DNA of 64,000 nucleotides, taken from assembly GCA_028874075.1 (NCBI GenBank), contig JAPPLU010000071.1:1-64000 (forward strand), read 5' to 3'. The notes under the pieces were generated by a model that was given only the letters and a program-made list of their open reading frames with translations, was not told the DNA's origin and searched no databases. Source of the stretch: Chloroflexota bacterium (GTDB taxonomy: Bacteria; Chloroflexota; Dehalococcoidia; Lucifugimonadales; UBA3495). Below are positions 52,767-62,035 of the stretch, piece after piece; position 1 is the first letter of the stretch; every line of letters begins with the position of its first letter. Position numbers and translations under genes: made by a program.

Positions 52767-52838
52767 TTCCCTAACCCCTCATCAAGAATCTGTTGGAGAC
52801 TGACCTGTCCTATCCGCTAAAGTCCTTGGCGCTGAGGC

Positions 52839-55800
52839 TCACTGATCGGTACGGGCTGTACCCGGCAGCGCCAGTTCCTCCTTCGCCCGTCCCTCTGCCT
52901 CCCGGACGGCCCCGTCCAAGTCAGGCAGGAGGACCTCCGTTTCGGCCTCCAAGTAAAGAAAGCGTACTTCCTTGACCCTAGTGCCGGTAGCCCTGGAGAC
53001 GGCGTAAGCGTAGGCGCCACCCTGAAGCCGGTACTTCTCGACGGCCTCTTCCACCCGGTCTTCATCTACTGAATCCGTCTTGTAGTCCACCACCACCAGC
53101 CCGTCGGGTTCCTCAAAGAGCAGGTCGATGAAGCCGTGCAGAAACCCGCCCTCAACAGGCGCGGCCACGGGCACCTCCCGCCAAAGGCGATTAGACCTCA
53201 CCGCCCGGCGGACTAATTCATGGTTGACCGCAATCCGGCTCAGCCTGATGACGTCGTCCTCCCGGTTAGGGATGCCCTCCGCGGTTGCCTGGGCCCTGGC
53301 CCGTTCCTCTAATCCTTCGCCGGTGGCCAGGTTTATGGACTGGAGCACCGCGTGCACGGCCCTTCCCACCTGGGTACCGGCGCGGCCCCGGCGCCAGGGC
53401 TCATCGCCCTGGCCCCATTCCTGCTCGTCCTTGCGTTCCTGGTCCTGCCGTTTACCCTGTCCCAGGGCGGTAGCGGAAGTGAACCGGGGCCGACCCCGGT
53501 TGGCTATCAATTCATGCCGTCCGGCCAGCCATTCGTCCCGCGCCTCAACCGTATGCTCCCGGGCCACAGGGCGCGGGACAACCGCTTGGTCATCACCGTC
53601 GTGGTCAGCGGCAGGCTGTGGGGCCGCACCCTTCAGAACAACGGTTTCCCATAGCTCGGGACGCTCGGCCATGTAGCTGGAAATGGCATGGGCCGTCGTT
53701 TCTTCCCCTTCCTTTCTCCGCAGGCTGAGGACCAGGTGGTCCCGTGCCCGGGTGGCGGCCACGTACATCAGGCGGACCTGTTCCGCCCCCTGCATTAACT
53801 CTTCCTTTTCTGCCAGGTCTGCGTAGCCGGGCGTAGAAATACTCCCTTTCTCCGGACCCAGGCTTACCTCCATGGCGCCCCGCTGCCGGTCAAAAAGGGC
53901 CGCCTTGAGGCCCTTGGGCGGCGTGATGTTAATACCCGTCAAAACAACTACCGGAAACTCCAGTCCCTTGGCAGAGTGCATGGTCATCACCCGCACGGAC
54001 TCTTCATCCGACTCTGGAACGGGAGTTTCGGTAACCTGCACCCGCTCTTCTACCTGGTCTTCGATCCATCCAATAAAGGAGCCCAGCGACTTGCCGCCGG
54101 CCTCGGCATACTGTGCGGCGCGTTCCACCATGAACCGGTAACGGCGCCACTGTTCCCGCATCCGGGGATGGGAGGTGGCCCCCTCCAGCAGCATCCGGTC
54201 CCGGACAAAGCGTTCTATCAGGGTTCCGGGCCGCTCCCACATTCGCCGCAGATGAAACTGCCTAAGGCTCTCCAGGCCCTCTGCCACTACCGGGTCGCCC
54301 CTTCCGGTATTGCCGGACAGGTAGTCAAAGGTCCCGCCAGCCTCGTGGTGACGCAGCAAGTCAACATCGCTGCACCCGAAGGCCGGCGACCGGAGGGCCG
54401 CTACGGTGGCCACTCGGTCCGCAGGGTTATCGATGGCGCGCAGGCAGTTGAGCAGGTCTCGAACTTCCTGGCTCTCGAAAACGAGGGATGCGCTTTCCAG
54501 GCGGTAGGGTATGTCCGCGCTTTCCAGGGCGCGCTCCAGGGCCGGCAGAGGTGTACGGGACCGGATGAGGATGCAGATATCGGAAAAGGCCACTGGCACG
54601 TATTCTTCCCTGCCGGCGGCGTTGGTTGCAGCCTGGTCCAGCCTGAGCCAGCCTTCGGATACCATCTGCCTCAGCAGGGCGGCAATTCCGGCAGCTTCCG
54701 CTCTGCGTACTTCGCCCGCCGGTTGGGCCTCTTCTTCGTCTCCCAGGGACCATACCCGTGGGCCCACGGAGCTATCGATATCCGCCGACCAGCGATGGGC
54801 CATTTCCACATAGCCTGCCTGCCCGCCATTAAGGGAAGACTCTTCCTCTTCCGCTCCCATCCACCTGCCAAACAAGCTGTTGACCCAGGCAACTACCGGT
54901 TTCTGGGAACGAAAATTCTGCACCAGATTGACGGTCCGCCCGCCCCCGGCAGCCATTCGGTTCCGCAGGTGTAACATCTGCTCCACGTCCGCCCGGCGAA
55001 AACGGTAAATGGACTGCTTGGGGTCGCCCACCACGAACAGCTTGCCCCTTTCCGGCTTGATGTTCTCCCAACTGGTGGGGCGCTCTTCGCCAGCCGTCCT
55101 CTCAGACACATCCTCCGCCAGGAACATGGCAATCTCCGCTTGAATTGGATCCGTGTCCTGGGATTCGTCGATGAGGAGGTGGGAAAAGCGCTGTCGAAAG
55201 TGGTCCCGCACCTTTATTTCATCCCGCAGCAGGTCCCTGGCCCACACCAGCAGATCCTGAAACTCGGCTCTTCCTTCCACTCTGCGGCGACCGGCATAGT
55301 CCAGCACGAAATTGGTCAAGCTGCCAACAAGTTCGTCCAGGGCCCGGCGTTTGCCCGCTTCCAGTTCCGCCACTACAGCCTCCTGCGGTTCCAGAAACAA
55401 ATCCCTCAGGGCGACGCAGGCATTCTCTCCAGTAACCGGATCCCGGTCCCAATTTTGCTGATTGCCAATCCAGCGGCCCAGGGGCAAGAGCCTGCCCAGC
55501 TGACGGTAATATTGAAATGTTCCAGGCTCAACGTGCCGCAGCGCCTCTATGGTTGGTCTGCGCATGCTCACCTGATCGAAGAGGCGGTCCTCCTCGCCAA
55601 CTTTGCACAGTTGAATCAGCTGTTCTGCACGGGGCCATATATCTTCCAGGGTCCCGAGGGCTGCGCCCGCCGGCGGAGGTTCTCGGCCCGTGACGGGTTC
55701 CTGCAAGTCTGCGTAGCTGGCGTGCAATTCCTCGGCAAGCTCCTTGATCTTGACCAGGGTTATGCCCTGGGTGAGCAGCAGTGAAATTGATTCGGCAATG

Positions 55801-56300
55801 GGGGAATGGTCGCCCAAGTTCCGGTCCAGCCATTTCTCCCACTCTTCGTCGAAGGCCAGCCTGGCCACTACCTCGTCGGATGTGTCAAACCCTGGGGGCA
55901 GGTTCGCCTCCAGGGGCCGTTCGTGCAGCAACTGGCCAGCAAAAGAGTGCAGGGTTCGGATGTTGGCCTGATCCAGGTCTGAGACGCCCTGTCGGCACAG
56001 TTCCCGTTCCGGCCCCTGAAGGCCGTCGGCGGCGGCGGACCTCTCCAGTTCCTGCCGGACCCGGTCGCGCAATTCGGCGGCGGCCAGTTCAGTAAAGGTT
56101 ATGGCGGCTATGCGGTCCATGGTGGTCCGTCCGCTAACCACCAGGTTGACCATGCGCTGCACCAGGCTGGTGGTCTTGCCCGTGCCGGCGCTGGCCTCCA
56201 CGAAAAGGGTATCATCCAGTTCCGAGGCAATAACCTCCCTTTCCCTCTTGTCCGAAGGCTCAAAGGTCGCCACGGCAGTGTTCCTTGTATCGTCTGTCAC
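52839..56300 (-). CDS. addA: ATP-dependent helicase/nuclease subunit A (AddA-like)
   Basis: A 1153-residue UvrD-family helicase with a C-terminal nuclease. Walker A is ASAGTGKTTSL (about residues 35-45), the DEXX box is LIDESQDTDPIQAE, and motif RVMTMHSAKGLEFPVVV is present. The nuclease domain near residue 1060 has GFIDLLFEEPDGLVVVDYKTD, the PD-(D/E)XK core. AddAB unwinds and trims double-strand breaks for RecA. Its ATG directly follows the addB stop on the minus strand, so the two are cotranslated. Four-gene comparison would be needed to split AddA from RecB, but the neighbour favours AddA. Confidence 0.93.
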   Translation of the reverse strand: MTDDTRNTAVATFEPSDKREREVIASELDDTLFVEASAGTGKTTSLVQRMVNLVVSGRTTMDRIAAITFTELAAAELRDRVRQELERSAAADGLQGPERELCRQGVSDLDQANIRTLHSFAGQLLHERPLEANLPPGFDTSDEVVARLAFDEEWEKWLDRNLGDHSPIAESISLLLTQGITLVKIKELAEELHASYADLQEPVTGREPPPAGAALGTLEDIWPRAEQLIQLCKVGEEDRLFDQVSMRRPTIEALRHVEPGTFQYYRQLGRLLPLGRWIGNQQNWDRDPVTGENACVALRDLFLEPQEAVVAELEAGKRRALDELVGSLTNFVLDYAGRRRVEGRAEFQDLLVWARDLLRDEIKVRDHFRQRFSHLLIDESQDTDPIQAEIAMFLAEDVSERTAGEERPTSWENIKPERGKLFVVGDPKQSIYRFRRADVEQMLHLRNRMAAGGGRTVNLVQNFRSQKPVVAWVNSLFGRWMGAEEEESSLNGGQAGYVEMAHRWSADIDSSVGPRVWSLGDEEEAQPAGEVRRAEAAGIAALLRQMVSEGWLRLDQAATNAAGREEYVPVAFSDICILIRSRTPLPALERALESADIPYRLESASLVFESQEVRDLLNCLRAIDNPADRVATVAALRSPAFGCSDVDLLRHHEAGGTFDYLSGNTGRGDPVVAEGLESLRQFHLRRMWERPGTLIERFVRDRMLLEGATSHPRMREQWRRYRFMVERAAQYAEAGGKSLGSFIGWIEDQVEERVQVTETPVPESDEESVRVMTMHSAKGLEFPVVVLTGINITPPKGLKAALFDRQRGAMEVSLGPEKGSISTPGYADLAEKEELMQGAEQVRLMYVAATRARDHLVLSLRRKEGEETTAHAISSYMAERPELWETVVLKGAAPQPAADHDGDDQAVVPRPVAREHTVEARDEWLAGRHELIANRGRPRFTSATALGQGKRQDQERKDEQEWGQGDEPWRRGRAGTQVGRAVHAVLQSINLATGEGLEERARAQATAEGIPNREDDVIRLSRIAVNHELVRRAVRSNRLWREVPVAAPVEGGFLHGFIDLLFEEPDGLVVVDYKTDSVDEDRVEEAVEKYRLQGGAYAYAVSRATGTRVKEVRFLYLEAETEVLLPDLDGAVREAEGRAKEELALPGTARTDQ

Positions 56301-59300
56301 CTACTCCTCTTCCTGCTCGTCATCCTGTGGGCCAGTCTCGGCCAGCCGCCGGTAAATGGCCGCGTCTTCGTCGGTTTTCTTTCTCTCCCAGGCGTAGTCC
56401 TTCCGGGATGGACAGAGGATCTTGAAATCACAGTACCTGCAGTTAGCGAAGTCACCGTTCCAGTAATTCCCCGGATTGGCCGGGAAAACACCCTGCCCGA
56501 TACCGGAGACCACCGTGCCAACCCCTTCCCGGAAGCGCTGGGCCGTTGGGGGATCGTTAATGTCAAAGTACGTGGGAGGAGCGGGCCGGAACCGCCCTTG
56601 CCTGGATGTCAGCCAGTAGGCCGCGCGGACTTCCACGGCTTCAGGCGCCAGCCGCTGGGCCGCCAGCGAATAAATTCCCAATTGCAGCCGTTTTCCACGG
56701 TCGATAGGGTCCTTCCTCAGCCCGCTGTACGGACTGGGAGAACCTGTCTTGTAGTCCATAACCAGCACCGACTTGCCGTCGGCGCCGATATCCACCCGGT
56801 CTATGAACCCCCGGAAGCGCAGGCCTGTTGCCTCATCCAGTACCTCCGGCGGCTCCTTGCCCAGGCCGAAAGCGGCTTCCACCAGGATTTCCCCGGTACC
56901 CATCCGCTCCCGCAGGTTCGCTTCCGCTTCCAGGAAAGAGGCCAGTTCGTCGCGTATGTTCTGCTTCTCCAGTTCCCACAGCAGCCGCTTGCCGGTAACT
57001 CCCCTGGCCTCGAAGGCCGCGAATTGGGCCTCGGCGATATGGAGCAGGCGACCAATGTCTGCCTCAGTCCAGGGACCGCCCGGAGGTGGCAGCAGGCCGG
57101 CGTCTCTGCTTTGCAAGATGAAGTCTTCCAGAATCTTGTGAATCAGTTTGCCCCGCTCCAGCGGAGTGATGCGGGTGGTGTCTTCCGGAGTTTCCAGGGC
57201 GCCCAGCCTCAGCACGTTGGCCAGAAAGTAGCGGAAGGGACAGGTCGCCCAGGCCTCCAGCCGGGTGGGAGAGATGGGCTGCTGTCGCAGGACTCCCAAG
57301 AAGCGGGAACCTTCGGCCACCTGTGAGAGGTTTCCATCAAACTGGGTAAAGCGGCGGGAGCGCCGGTCTCGGCTCATCCGGTCTGCCCGGGCCAGACCGC
57401 TTTCTGCGGCCAGCGGATGCTGCTCGATTCGATTCCCCGCTGCCTTCCAGCGCACCAACCGGTCCAGCTGATAGTCCAGCAGGTCGGCAAGCCCTCCATC
57501 CTGCAGGCCATCCAGCGCTTGCTCCGCTGACCTGGTTACCGACAGCCAGGGGTTTTCGATCAATGAAGACAAGTCACCACTGTGGACTTGCTTTCCCGCC
57601 AGGAGGGAAGCCTGTTCCAGGAACCAGCGGGAAGGATGGGCGGCCCGCCGGGATGAGGACTCAGCTACCGGATAGGACAGGCTGCGTCGGGGCGCCGTGT
57701 CCAATGCGCAAAGATAGCTATACCGCTCTTCCGTCATCCGCCGCTGAGCGGGGGAGAGTTTGCCCCGCCCGTTCAACTCTCCCTGGGGCAACAGCGGATC
57801 GGGGCGCAAAGCGGGAGGCACGGCGCCTTCGATCATGCCGACCAACCATATCTTGTCAAAGCTCATCCCCGCGGCATTCGCGAAAGAGGAGACGAATACT
57901 CCCCGCCCTGTGGGCCCCAGGTGACCCTGGGGGGTCTGAAGCGCGTCCTTCACTACTCGCTCGAATTCTTCCAGCGTTGCCGGACGGCCCAGGGCATCCG
58001 CTGACTTCACCTCTTCCAGGACCTGGCGCACCCTTTCGAATTCCCGGTCGAATCTCTCCAGCTGCGCCCCATCCATTTCCGCCGTTGGACGGGCCAGGTA
58101 GTCCTTGAGCAGATTGGACTGCCATTCACAAAATTCGGTCCAGGCGCTGCCGTCGTCCGGCGGCGTCAGGGCATCGGCCAGCTTCAGGACGAAATCGCGA
58201 AGCTCCAGCGCAGCGGTTGCGTTGTCCCGCATCGCTGCCGCCCGAGCGTCGGAAACGCTACCATCCTTCTCACCCTCTTCGGCTTGCTCCCGGGTGGACC
58301 GGGCGTAGCCGGATAGCCTCTCCCTCCATTGGTCCAGTCCCCCCACGACTCCGGCCTGCCTGCTGATTGAGTCCCACCGGCTTGGGCTGAAGTTATCCTG
58401 CTGAGTTCCGGCTGGCATGACGGGACAACTCGTTAGCCAGTCCATCACTTCGTCCCGCCGGAAATCGTTGGACGGTAGGTCCAGGAGGCCCACCAGGGTT
58501 CGACCGGCCGGCGTGTCCGAAAGCAAGTCTCTCCCGGGTCCTGCCAGCGGTATACCAGCCATGGCTAGTTCGTCACGAATCAAGGTGCCATAGGGGTTCT
58601 CCATGCGGTATAGAACGGCCATGCGATGGAAGGGAGTGCCACGGTCGCCGGCCTCCGCCACAATCTGCCGTATTACCCACCTCAGTTCCTCGTGGGTGTT
58701 GGGAGCCACATGGAGGTGCATGGCGTCCTGCGGCGCCGGATCAGGCAGAACCGGGTTTGCGGCGGGCAAGGCTGGTCCCAGGGCCGGCTCAAGTTGCTCC
58801 CGCAGGTTCCAGACCAGCCTATCCCCCTGGTCGTCGCCCGTCACACCGAGGACTACGGTACATTTACCCTCCCTGGCTAGGGCCAGGGCCAGCGCGGTCT
58901 CGCCGGGGCTGAGGGTGCGGGGCAGGAAGACGACTATGTGGCCGAGGTCGGCAAGAGCCGCGGCAAGCCCGTTGTTGACCGCCGCGGCAGCCTCGCCTGC
59001 CAGGTCTTCGTGGTCGAACCAGTCAGCAGTTATCTCTTCGCGGTGCCGCTGGTACAGGGAAACTACTTCGGAGGTCACGCCGTCCAGGGCCCCCAGGTCT
59101 TCCAGTTCCCCCTCATCCAGCCGGCGGAGTTCCCTGAACGCGGCCCGCACACTGCTCTGCGTCCTGGCGTGCAGCCTCACCGGGTACAGCAGCCCGCCGG
59201 TCTCCGACAAGGCCTGCCGCAGGGAAATGCTCTGCAACGTAGGGGTGATGGGTTTCCTCCTTTTGGCCGCCATGGCTGCGCCCCCCAGCAACTCGGCCAG

Positions 59301-59531
59301 CACCGGCAACTGAATAAAGCGCACGTTAATGAATCCCTTGTCGCCCAGCTCCTGCCGGAGGGCCAGGCTGGCGTAGCGGGAAGGGGATACCACGGTCACC
59401 GGGGCCATCAGGTCTTCTCGCTTTAATTCGTTCACCAACTCCCAAAGCGTGGCCCTGCCGCCATCCGACGGGTTGCAGGTGAACAAGTGTCCGGCGAAGG
59501 GGGAAATTGCCAAATCACTCGGCCTGGTCAT
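56301..59531 (-). CDS. addB: ATP-dependent helicase/nuclease subunit B (AddB-like)
   Basis: A 1076-residue partner of AddA. The C-terminal nuclease has RGFIDRVDIG and VLVMDYKTGSPSP, the PD-(D/E)XK site. Four cysteines for a 4Fe-4S cluster are seen as one in WATCPFRYFLAN and three in NCRYCDFKILC. The N-terminal Walker A is not recognisable (GHLFTCNPSDGGRATL), so ATP use is doubtful. The minus-strand TAATAT ends six bases before the ATG, a possible leaderless start. It is first of the two-gene addB-addA unit. Confidence 0.9.
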   Translation of the reverse strand: MTRPSDLAISPFAGHLFTCNPSDGGRATLWELVNELKREDLMAPVTVVSPSRYASLALRQELGDKGFINVRFIQLPVLAELLGGAAMAAKRRKPITPTLQSISLRQALSETGGLLYPVRLHARTQSSVRAAFRELRRLDEGELEDLGALDGVTSEVVSLYQRHREEITADWFDHEDLAGEAAAAVNNGLAAALADLGHIVVFLPRTLSPGETALALALAREGKCTVVLGVTGDDQGDRLVWNLREQLEPALGPALPAANPVLPDPAPQDAMHLHVAPNTHEELRWVIRQIVAEAGDRGTPFHRMAVLYRMENPYGTLIRDELAMAGIPLAGPGRDLLSDTPAGRTLVGLLDLPSNDFRRDEVMDWLTSCPVMPAGTQQDNFSPSRWDSISRQAGVVGGLDQWRERLSGYARSTREQAEEGEKDGSVSDARAAAMRDNATAALELRDFVLKLADALTPPDDGSAWTEFCEWQSNLLKDYLARPTAEMDGAQLERFDREFERVRQVLEEVKSADALGRPATLEEFERVVKDALQTPQGHLGPTGRGVFVSSFANAAGMSFDKIWLVGMIEGAVPPALRPDPLLPQGELNGRGKLSPAQRRMTEERYSYLCALDTAPRRSLSYPVAESSSRRAAHPSRWFLEQASLLAGKQVHSGDLSSLIENPWLSVTRSAEQALDGLQDGGLADLLDYQLDRLVRWKAAGNRIEQHPLAAESGLARADRMSRDRRSRRFTQFDGNLSQVAEGSRFLGVLRQQPISPTRLEAWATCPFRYFLANVLRLGALETPEDTTRITPLERGKLIHKILEDFILQSRDAGLLPPPGGPWTEADIGRLLHIAEAQFAAFEARGVTGKRLLWELEKQNIRDELASFLEAEANLRERMGTGEILVEAAFGLGKEPPEVLDEATGLRFRGFIDRVDIGADGKSVLVMDYKTGSPSPYSGLRKDPIDRGKRLQLGIYSLAAQRLAPEAVEVRAAYWLTSRQGRFRPAPPTYFDINDPPTAQRFREGVGTVVSGIGQGVFPANPGNYWNGDFANCRYCDFKILCPSRKDYAWERKKTDEDAAIYRRLAETGPQDDEQEEE

Positions 59532-59537
59532 TTGGGT

Positions 59538-59543
59538 ATATTA
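59538..59543 (-). promoter_or_regulatory. Possible addB -10, leaderless spacing
   Basis: TAATAT ends 6 nt before the addB ATG. The -35 (TGGCAG) is weak, so confidence is low. GGGAGGCG lies farther upstream, too far to be a normal ribosome binding site. Confidence 0.35.
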
Positions 59544-59780
59544 ACGCCTCCCGTCAACCGCTGCCATACTCTGCCTTCATACGCACTGTCACCATTCTTC
59601 CGGCTCCCGCTCGGGCTCGCGTCAGAAGGAAGATGAAAGTCTCTCCGCGTCCCCAATTCGTCATTCCCGAGCAGGCAGTCACCTCGAGGGCAGGGCAGCA
59701 ATCCATCAGCCAAAGAATGTCGCTGCATTCGACAACACCTCCTGTTGAATTCCTTCCCATATTCGGCTTGCGCCGCTGGT
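59544..59780. other. Intergenic region upstream of the thi promoter
   Basis: About 240 bases without a supported gene. A TCGTCATTCCCGAGCAG segment recalls common dispersed repeats but is a single partial match. Confidence 0.35.
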
Positions 59781-59809
59781 TTGACTGCATTGGCCCTGCG
59801 TGTTAAAGT
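59781..59809 (+). promoter_or_regulatory. Promoter of the thi operon
   Basis: -35 TTGACT (59781-59786), 17-nt spacer, -10 TAAAGT (59804-59809). Transcription should begin near 59816, just before the TPP riboswitch. Confidence 0.7.
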
Positions 59810-59838
59810 TTACTTCCAAACCAAATATAGACTGTTCT

Positions 59839-59931
59839 GGCGGGAGCTTGGGCAAGCCAGGCTGAGAGGGTAGCCGCGAGTCGCTACCGACCGTCTGTAC
59901 CTGATACGGGTAATGCCGTCGCAGGGACAAG
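59839..59931 (+). ncRNA. TPP riboswitch (THI element)
   Basis: The conserved CTGAGA (GGCTGAGAGGG) and ACCTGATACGGGTAATGCCG segments, followed by GTCGCAGGGA, match the two arms that bind the pyrimidine and pyrophosphate of thiamine diphosphate. It is followed at once by a terminator, so it most likely works by transcription attenuation: TPP bound, terminator forms, thi genes off. Confidence 0.93.
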
Positions 59932-59947
59932 ACGCTGGAAAATGAGC

Positions 59948-59975
59948 AACCGCCGGTTAGTTTAACGGCGGTTTT
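59948..59975 (+). terminator. Riboswitch-controlled terminator
   Basis: AACCGCCG (59948-59955) pairs with CGGCGGTT (59966-59973), 10-nt loop, ending in a TTTT run that overlaps the stem. It lies 17 nt after the riboswitch and 34 nt before thiG, the expected arrangement for a terminator switch. Confidence 0.85.
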
Positions 59976-60008
59976 GTCGTATTCAGCAAACCGGAAGGAG
60001 TAGCAGCG

Positions 60009-60800
60009 ATGCCGGACGACTTGGTAATTGGGGGCAAACACTTCAGTTCCCGACTCATAGTGGGTACCGGTCGATACCGCACCAACGAAGAAATGGTTGA
60101 GGCTATCGAGGCCTCGGGCACCGAAATGGTAACTGTCGCCATTCGTCGCCTCAACCTGGACGACCCCACCCAGAAGACTATCCTGGACTACATTGACTGG
60201 TCCAAGTACAACATTCTCCCAAATACGGCCGGCTGCGCCACCGTCGAAGAGGCTTTGTTCGTTGCCCGCCTGGGGCGCGAGGTTGCCAGAACCGATTTCG
60301 TGAAACTGGAAGTGATTCCCGACCCCAAGTACCTGTTTCCCGACCCGGTCGGCACCCTGGAGGCGGCCCGTCAGCTGGTCCAGGAAGGCTTCACCGTCCT
60401 TCCCTACATCCACGCCGATCCGGTTCTGGCCAAGCGTCTGGAAGATGTGGGCTGCGCCACCGTAATGCCCCTGGGTTCAGCCATCGGTTCCGGTCAGGGC
60501 ATCCACACCGTTGAAGAGGCGCGCATCATCATCGAACAGGCAAACGTTCCGGTTGTGGTGGACGCCGGCCTGGCCGTCCCTTCCGACGCCTCCAAGGCCC
60601 TGGAGATGGGCGCTTCGGCCGTTCTGGTGAACACCGCCATCGCCCAGGCCCAAAATCCGGCCCAGATGGCCGAGGCCTTCAAGCTGGGCGTAGAGGGCGG
60701 TCGAAAAGCCTACCTGGCCGGCCGGATTCCCACTAGGGCCTATGCCTCGGCAAGCAGCCCCACCGACGAGGTTCCGCAACCGGTAACGGTAGGCAGCTAG
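60009..60800 (+). CDS. thiG: Thiazole synthase ThiG
   Basis: A 263-residue TIM barrel that forms the thiazole phosphate ring of thiamine from DXP, dehydroglycine and ThiS thiocarboxylate. The Schiff-base lysine is K99 ([11 protein letters not shown]); [22 protein letters not shown] is also typical. CCGGAAGGAG precedes the ATG. It is first of the riboswitch-controlled unit. ThiS is encoded two genes downstream; ThiF and ThiH or ThiO are not in the window. Confidence 0.96.
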   Translation: MPDDLVIGGKHFSSRLIVGTGRYRTNEEMVEAIEASGTEMVTVAIRRLNLDDPTQKTILDYIDWSKYNILPNTAGCATVEEALFVARLGREVARTDFVKLEVIPDPKYLFPDPVGTLEAARQLVQEGFTVLPYIHADPVLAKRLEDVGCATVMPLGSAIGSGQGIHTVEEARIIIEQANVPVVVDAGLAVPSDASKALEMGASAVLVNTAIAQAQNPAQMAEAFKLGVEGGRKAYLAGRIPTRAYASASSPTDEVPQPVTVGS

Positions 60801-60804
60801 GGCC

Positions 60805-61455
60805 TTGGCCATTGTCCTCCCCGACCCTTGCCTGTGCCTGGTAACCGACCGCCACGTAGGGGACGAGTCCACCCTGGTCGAGCGGGTTGCCCAGGCCGTC
60901 GCCGGCGGGGTTGACCTGGTTCAGTTGCGGGAAAAGGACCTGCACGGAGCGCAGTTGCTGGACCTGGCACAACGGCTGCGCCAAGCTATCGGGGACCGGG
61001 CTTTGCTGGTTATAAACGAACGAGTTGACGTGGCAGCCGCCCTTCCCGCCGACGGCGCCCAACTGGGGGAAGACGCGGTCCCGGTTCCAATGGCCCGGCG
61101 CATCCTGGGACCTGGTATGCTGATCGGCCGTTCCGTGCATTCGGTGGCAGGGGCGAAACAGGCAGTCCCGGAAGGCGCAGACTTCCTGGTGGTGGGCACA
61201 ATGTTCCCCAGCCGGTCTCATCCAGGCGAGGAACCCGCCGGACCCCAACTGTTGGCACAAGTGGTCAGGAGCTGTTCGCTACCGGCCATTGGCATCGGCG
61301 GAATAACGTCTGATAGTTGCAGCCAGGTTATGGAAGCTGGCGCGATGGGAGTGGCGGTGATCACCGGAATCCTGGCCGCCCCCGATCCGGGTGAGGCCGC
61401 CTGCAGACTGAAGGAAACGATGGTGGCGGCCCAGAGGAAGCAGACCCCGCGATAG
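60805..61455 (+). CDS. thiE: Thiamine phosphate synthase ThiE
   Basis: A 216-residue TIM barrel that joins the thiazole and HMP-PP. Recognisable blocks are CLVTDRHVGDESTL, VDLVQLREKDLHGAQL, LLVINERVDVAAALPADGAQLG, and VVGTMFPSRSHPG. The last differs from the usual GPxFxTxTK. The start is TTG at 60805, four bases after thiG. It may be translated by coupling to thiG. thiD and thiC are not present. Confidence 0.93.
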   Translation: MAIVLPDPCLCLVTDRHVGDESTLVERVAQAVAGGVDLVQLREKDLHGAQLLDLAQRLRQAIGDRALLVINERVDVAAALPADGAQLGEDAVPVPMARRILGPGMLIGRSVHSVAGAKQAVPEGADFLVVGTMFPSRSHPGEEPAGPQLLAQVVRSCSLPAIGIGGITSDSCSQVMEAGAMGVAVITGILAAPDPGEAACRLKETMVAAQRKQTPR

Positions 61456-61494
61456 GACAGCTGGTGTCAGAAGCCTTAAAGGAAAGAGGCAACT

Positions 61495-61707
61495 ATGCCT
61501 GAAATGATTAACCTGATGGTTAACGGCAAGACCAGGGAGGTTGAAGAAGCCACCAACCTGGAAGCCTATCTCACTGCCTTTGGGCTGGACCTCCAGTTCG
61601 TGGCCGTGGGCTACAATGGCGAAGTAATCAAGAAGGAATCCTTCGCCCAGGTTACACTCAAGAACGGCGACACCCTGGAGATCGTGCGCCCGGTGGGTGG
61701 CGGATGA
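61495..61707 (+). CDS. thiS: Sulfur carrier protein ThiS
   Basis: A 70-residue ubiquitin-fold protein (MPEMINLMVNGKTREVEEA) ending VRPVGGG. The terminal Gly-Gly carries the thiocarboxylate used by ThiG. AAAGGAAAGAGG precedes the ATG. It comes after thiE rather than before thiG, a less common order. Its stop overlaps the next gene's ATG (ATGA), so the following small protein is cotranslated. Confidence 0.94.
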   Translation: MPEMINLMVNGKTREVEEATNLEAYLTAFGLDLQFVAVGYNGEVIKKESFAQVTLKNGDTLEIVRPVGGG

Positions 61708-61940
61708 CCCAGTCGACTGAAGGCCTGGACGCTTTGCTGGTTGGAGTAATCAAGGACAACCGGGATAAGGTGGTGGAGTGGTTCAACGAAGAGCCCGGCA
61801 GTTGGGGCTTCCTCGCCGGCAGGGCTGTCTTGGCCTGCAAGGAACAAAAGGGAGCGCCCTTGACCGACCCGGAGCGCCGGATCGTCTGGCATCGTATGTG
61901 GGAACTGCTGACCGTGCTGAAGGACCAGACTGTCAAATAG
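61704..61940 (+). CDS. Small protein of unknown function in the thi operon
   Basis: A 78-residue protein, mostly helical in appearance (VVEWFNEEPGSWGFLAGRAVLACKEQ, DPERRIVWHRMWELLTVLK). I do not recognise a family. It has one cysteine. Its ATG overlaps the thiS stop by four bases, and a terminator follows, so it is the last gene of the thi unit. The tight coupling suggests a role in thiazole formation or sulfur delivery, but this is only context. Confidence 0.75.
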   Translation: MTQSTEGLDALLVGVIKDNRDKVVEWFNEEPGSWGFLAGRAVLACKEQKGAPLTDPERRIVWHRMWELLTVLKDQTVK

Positions 61941-61975
61941 CTGATTAACGAATCTCCCGGCGTACGCAACAAGTG

Positions 61976-62000
61976 GGGCGATACCGGTATCGCCCTTTTT
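61976..62000 (+). terminator. Rho-independent terminator of the thi operon
   Basis: GGGCGATA and TATCGCCC flank CCGG, followed by TTTTT. The arm shares GGGCGAT with the REP-like palindromes in the window. Confidence 0.88.
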
Positions 62001-62035
62001 CAATTTCAGGACATCCCCGACAGGGGAGGTAAACC

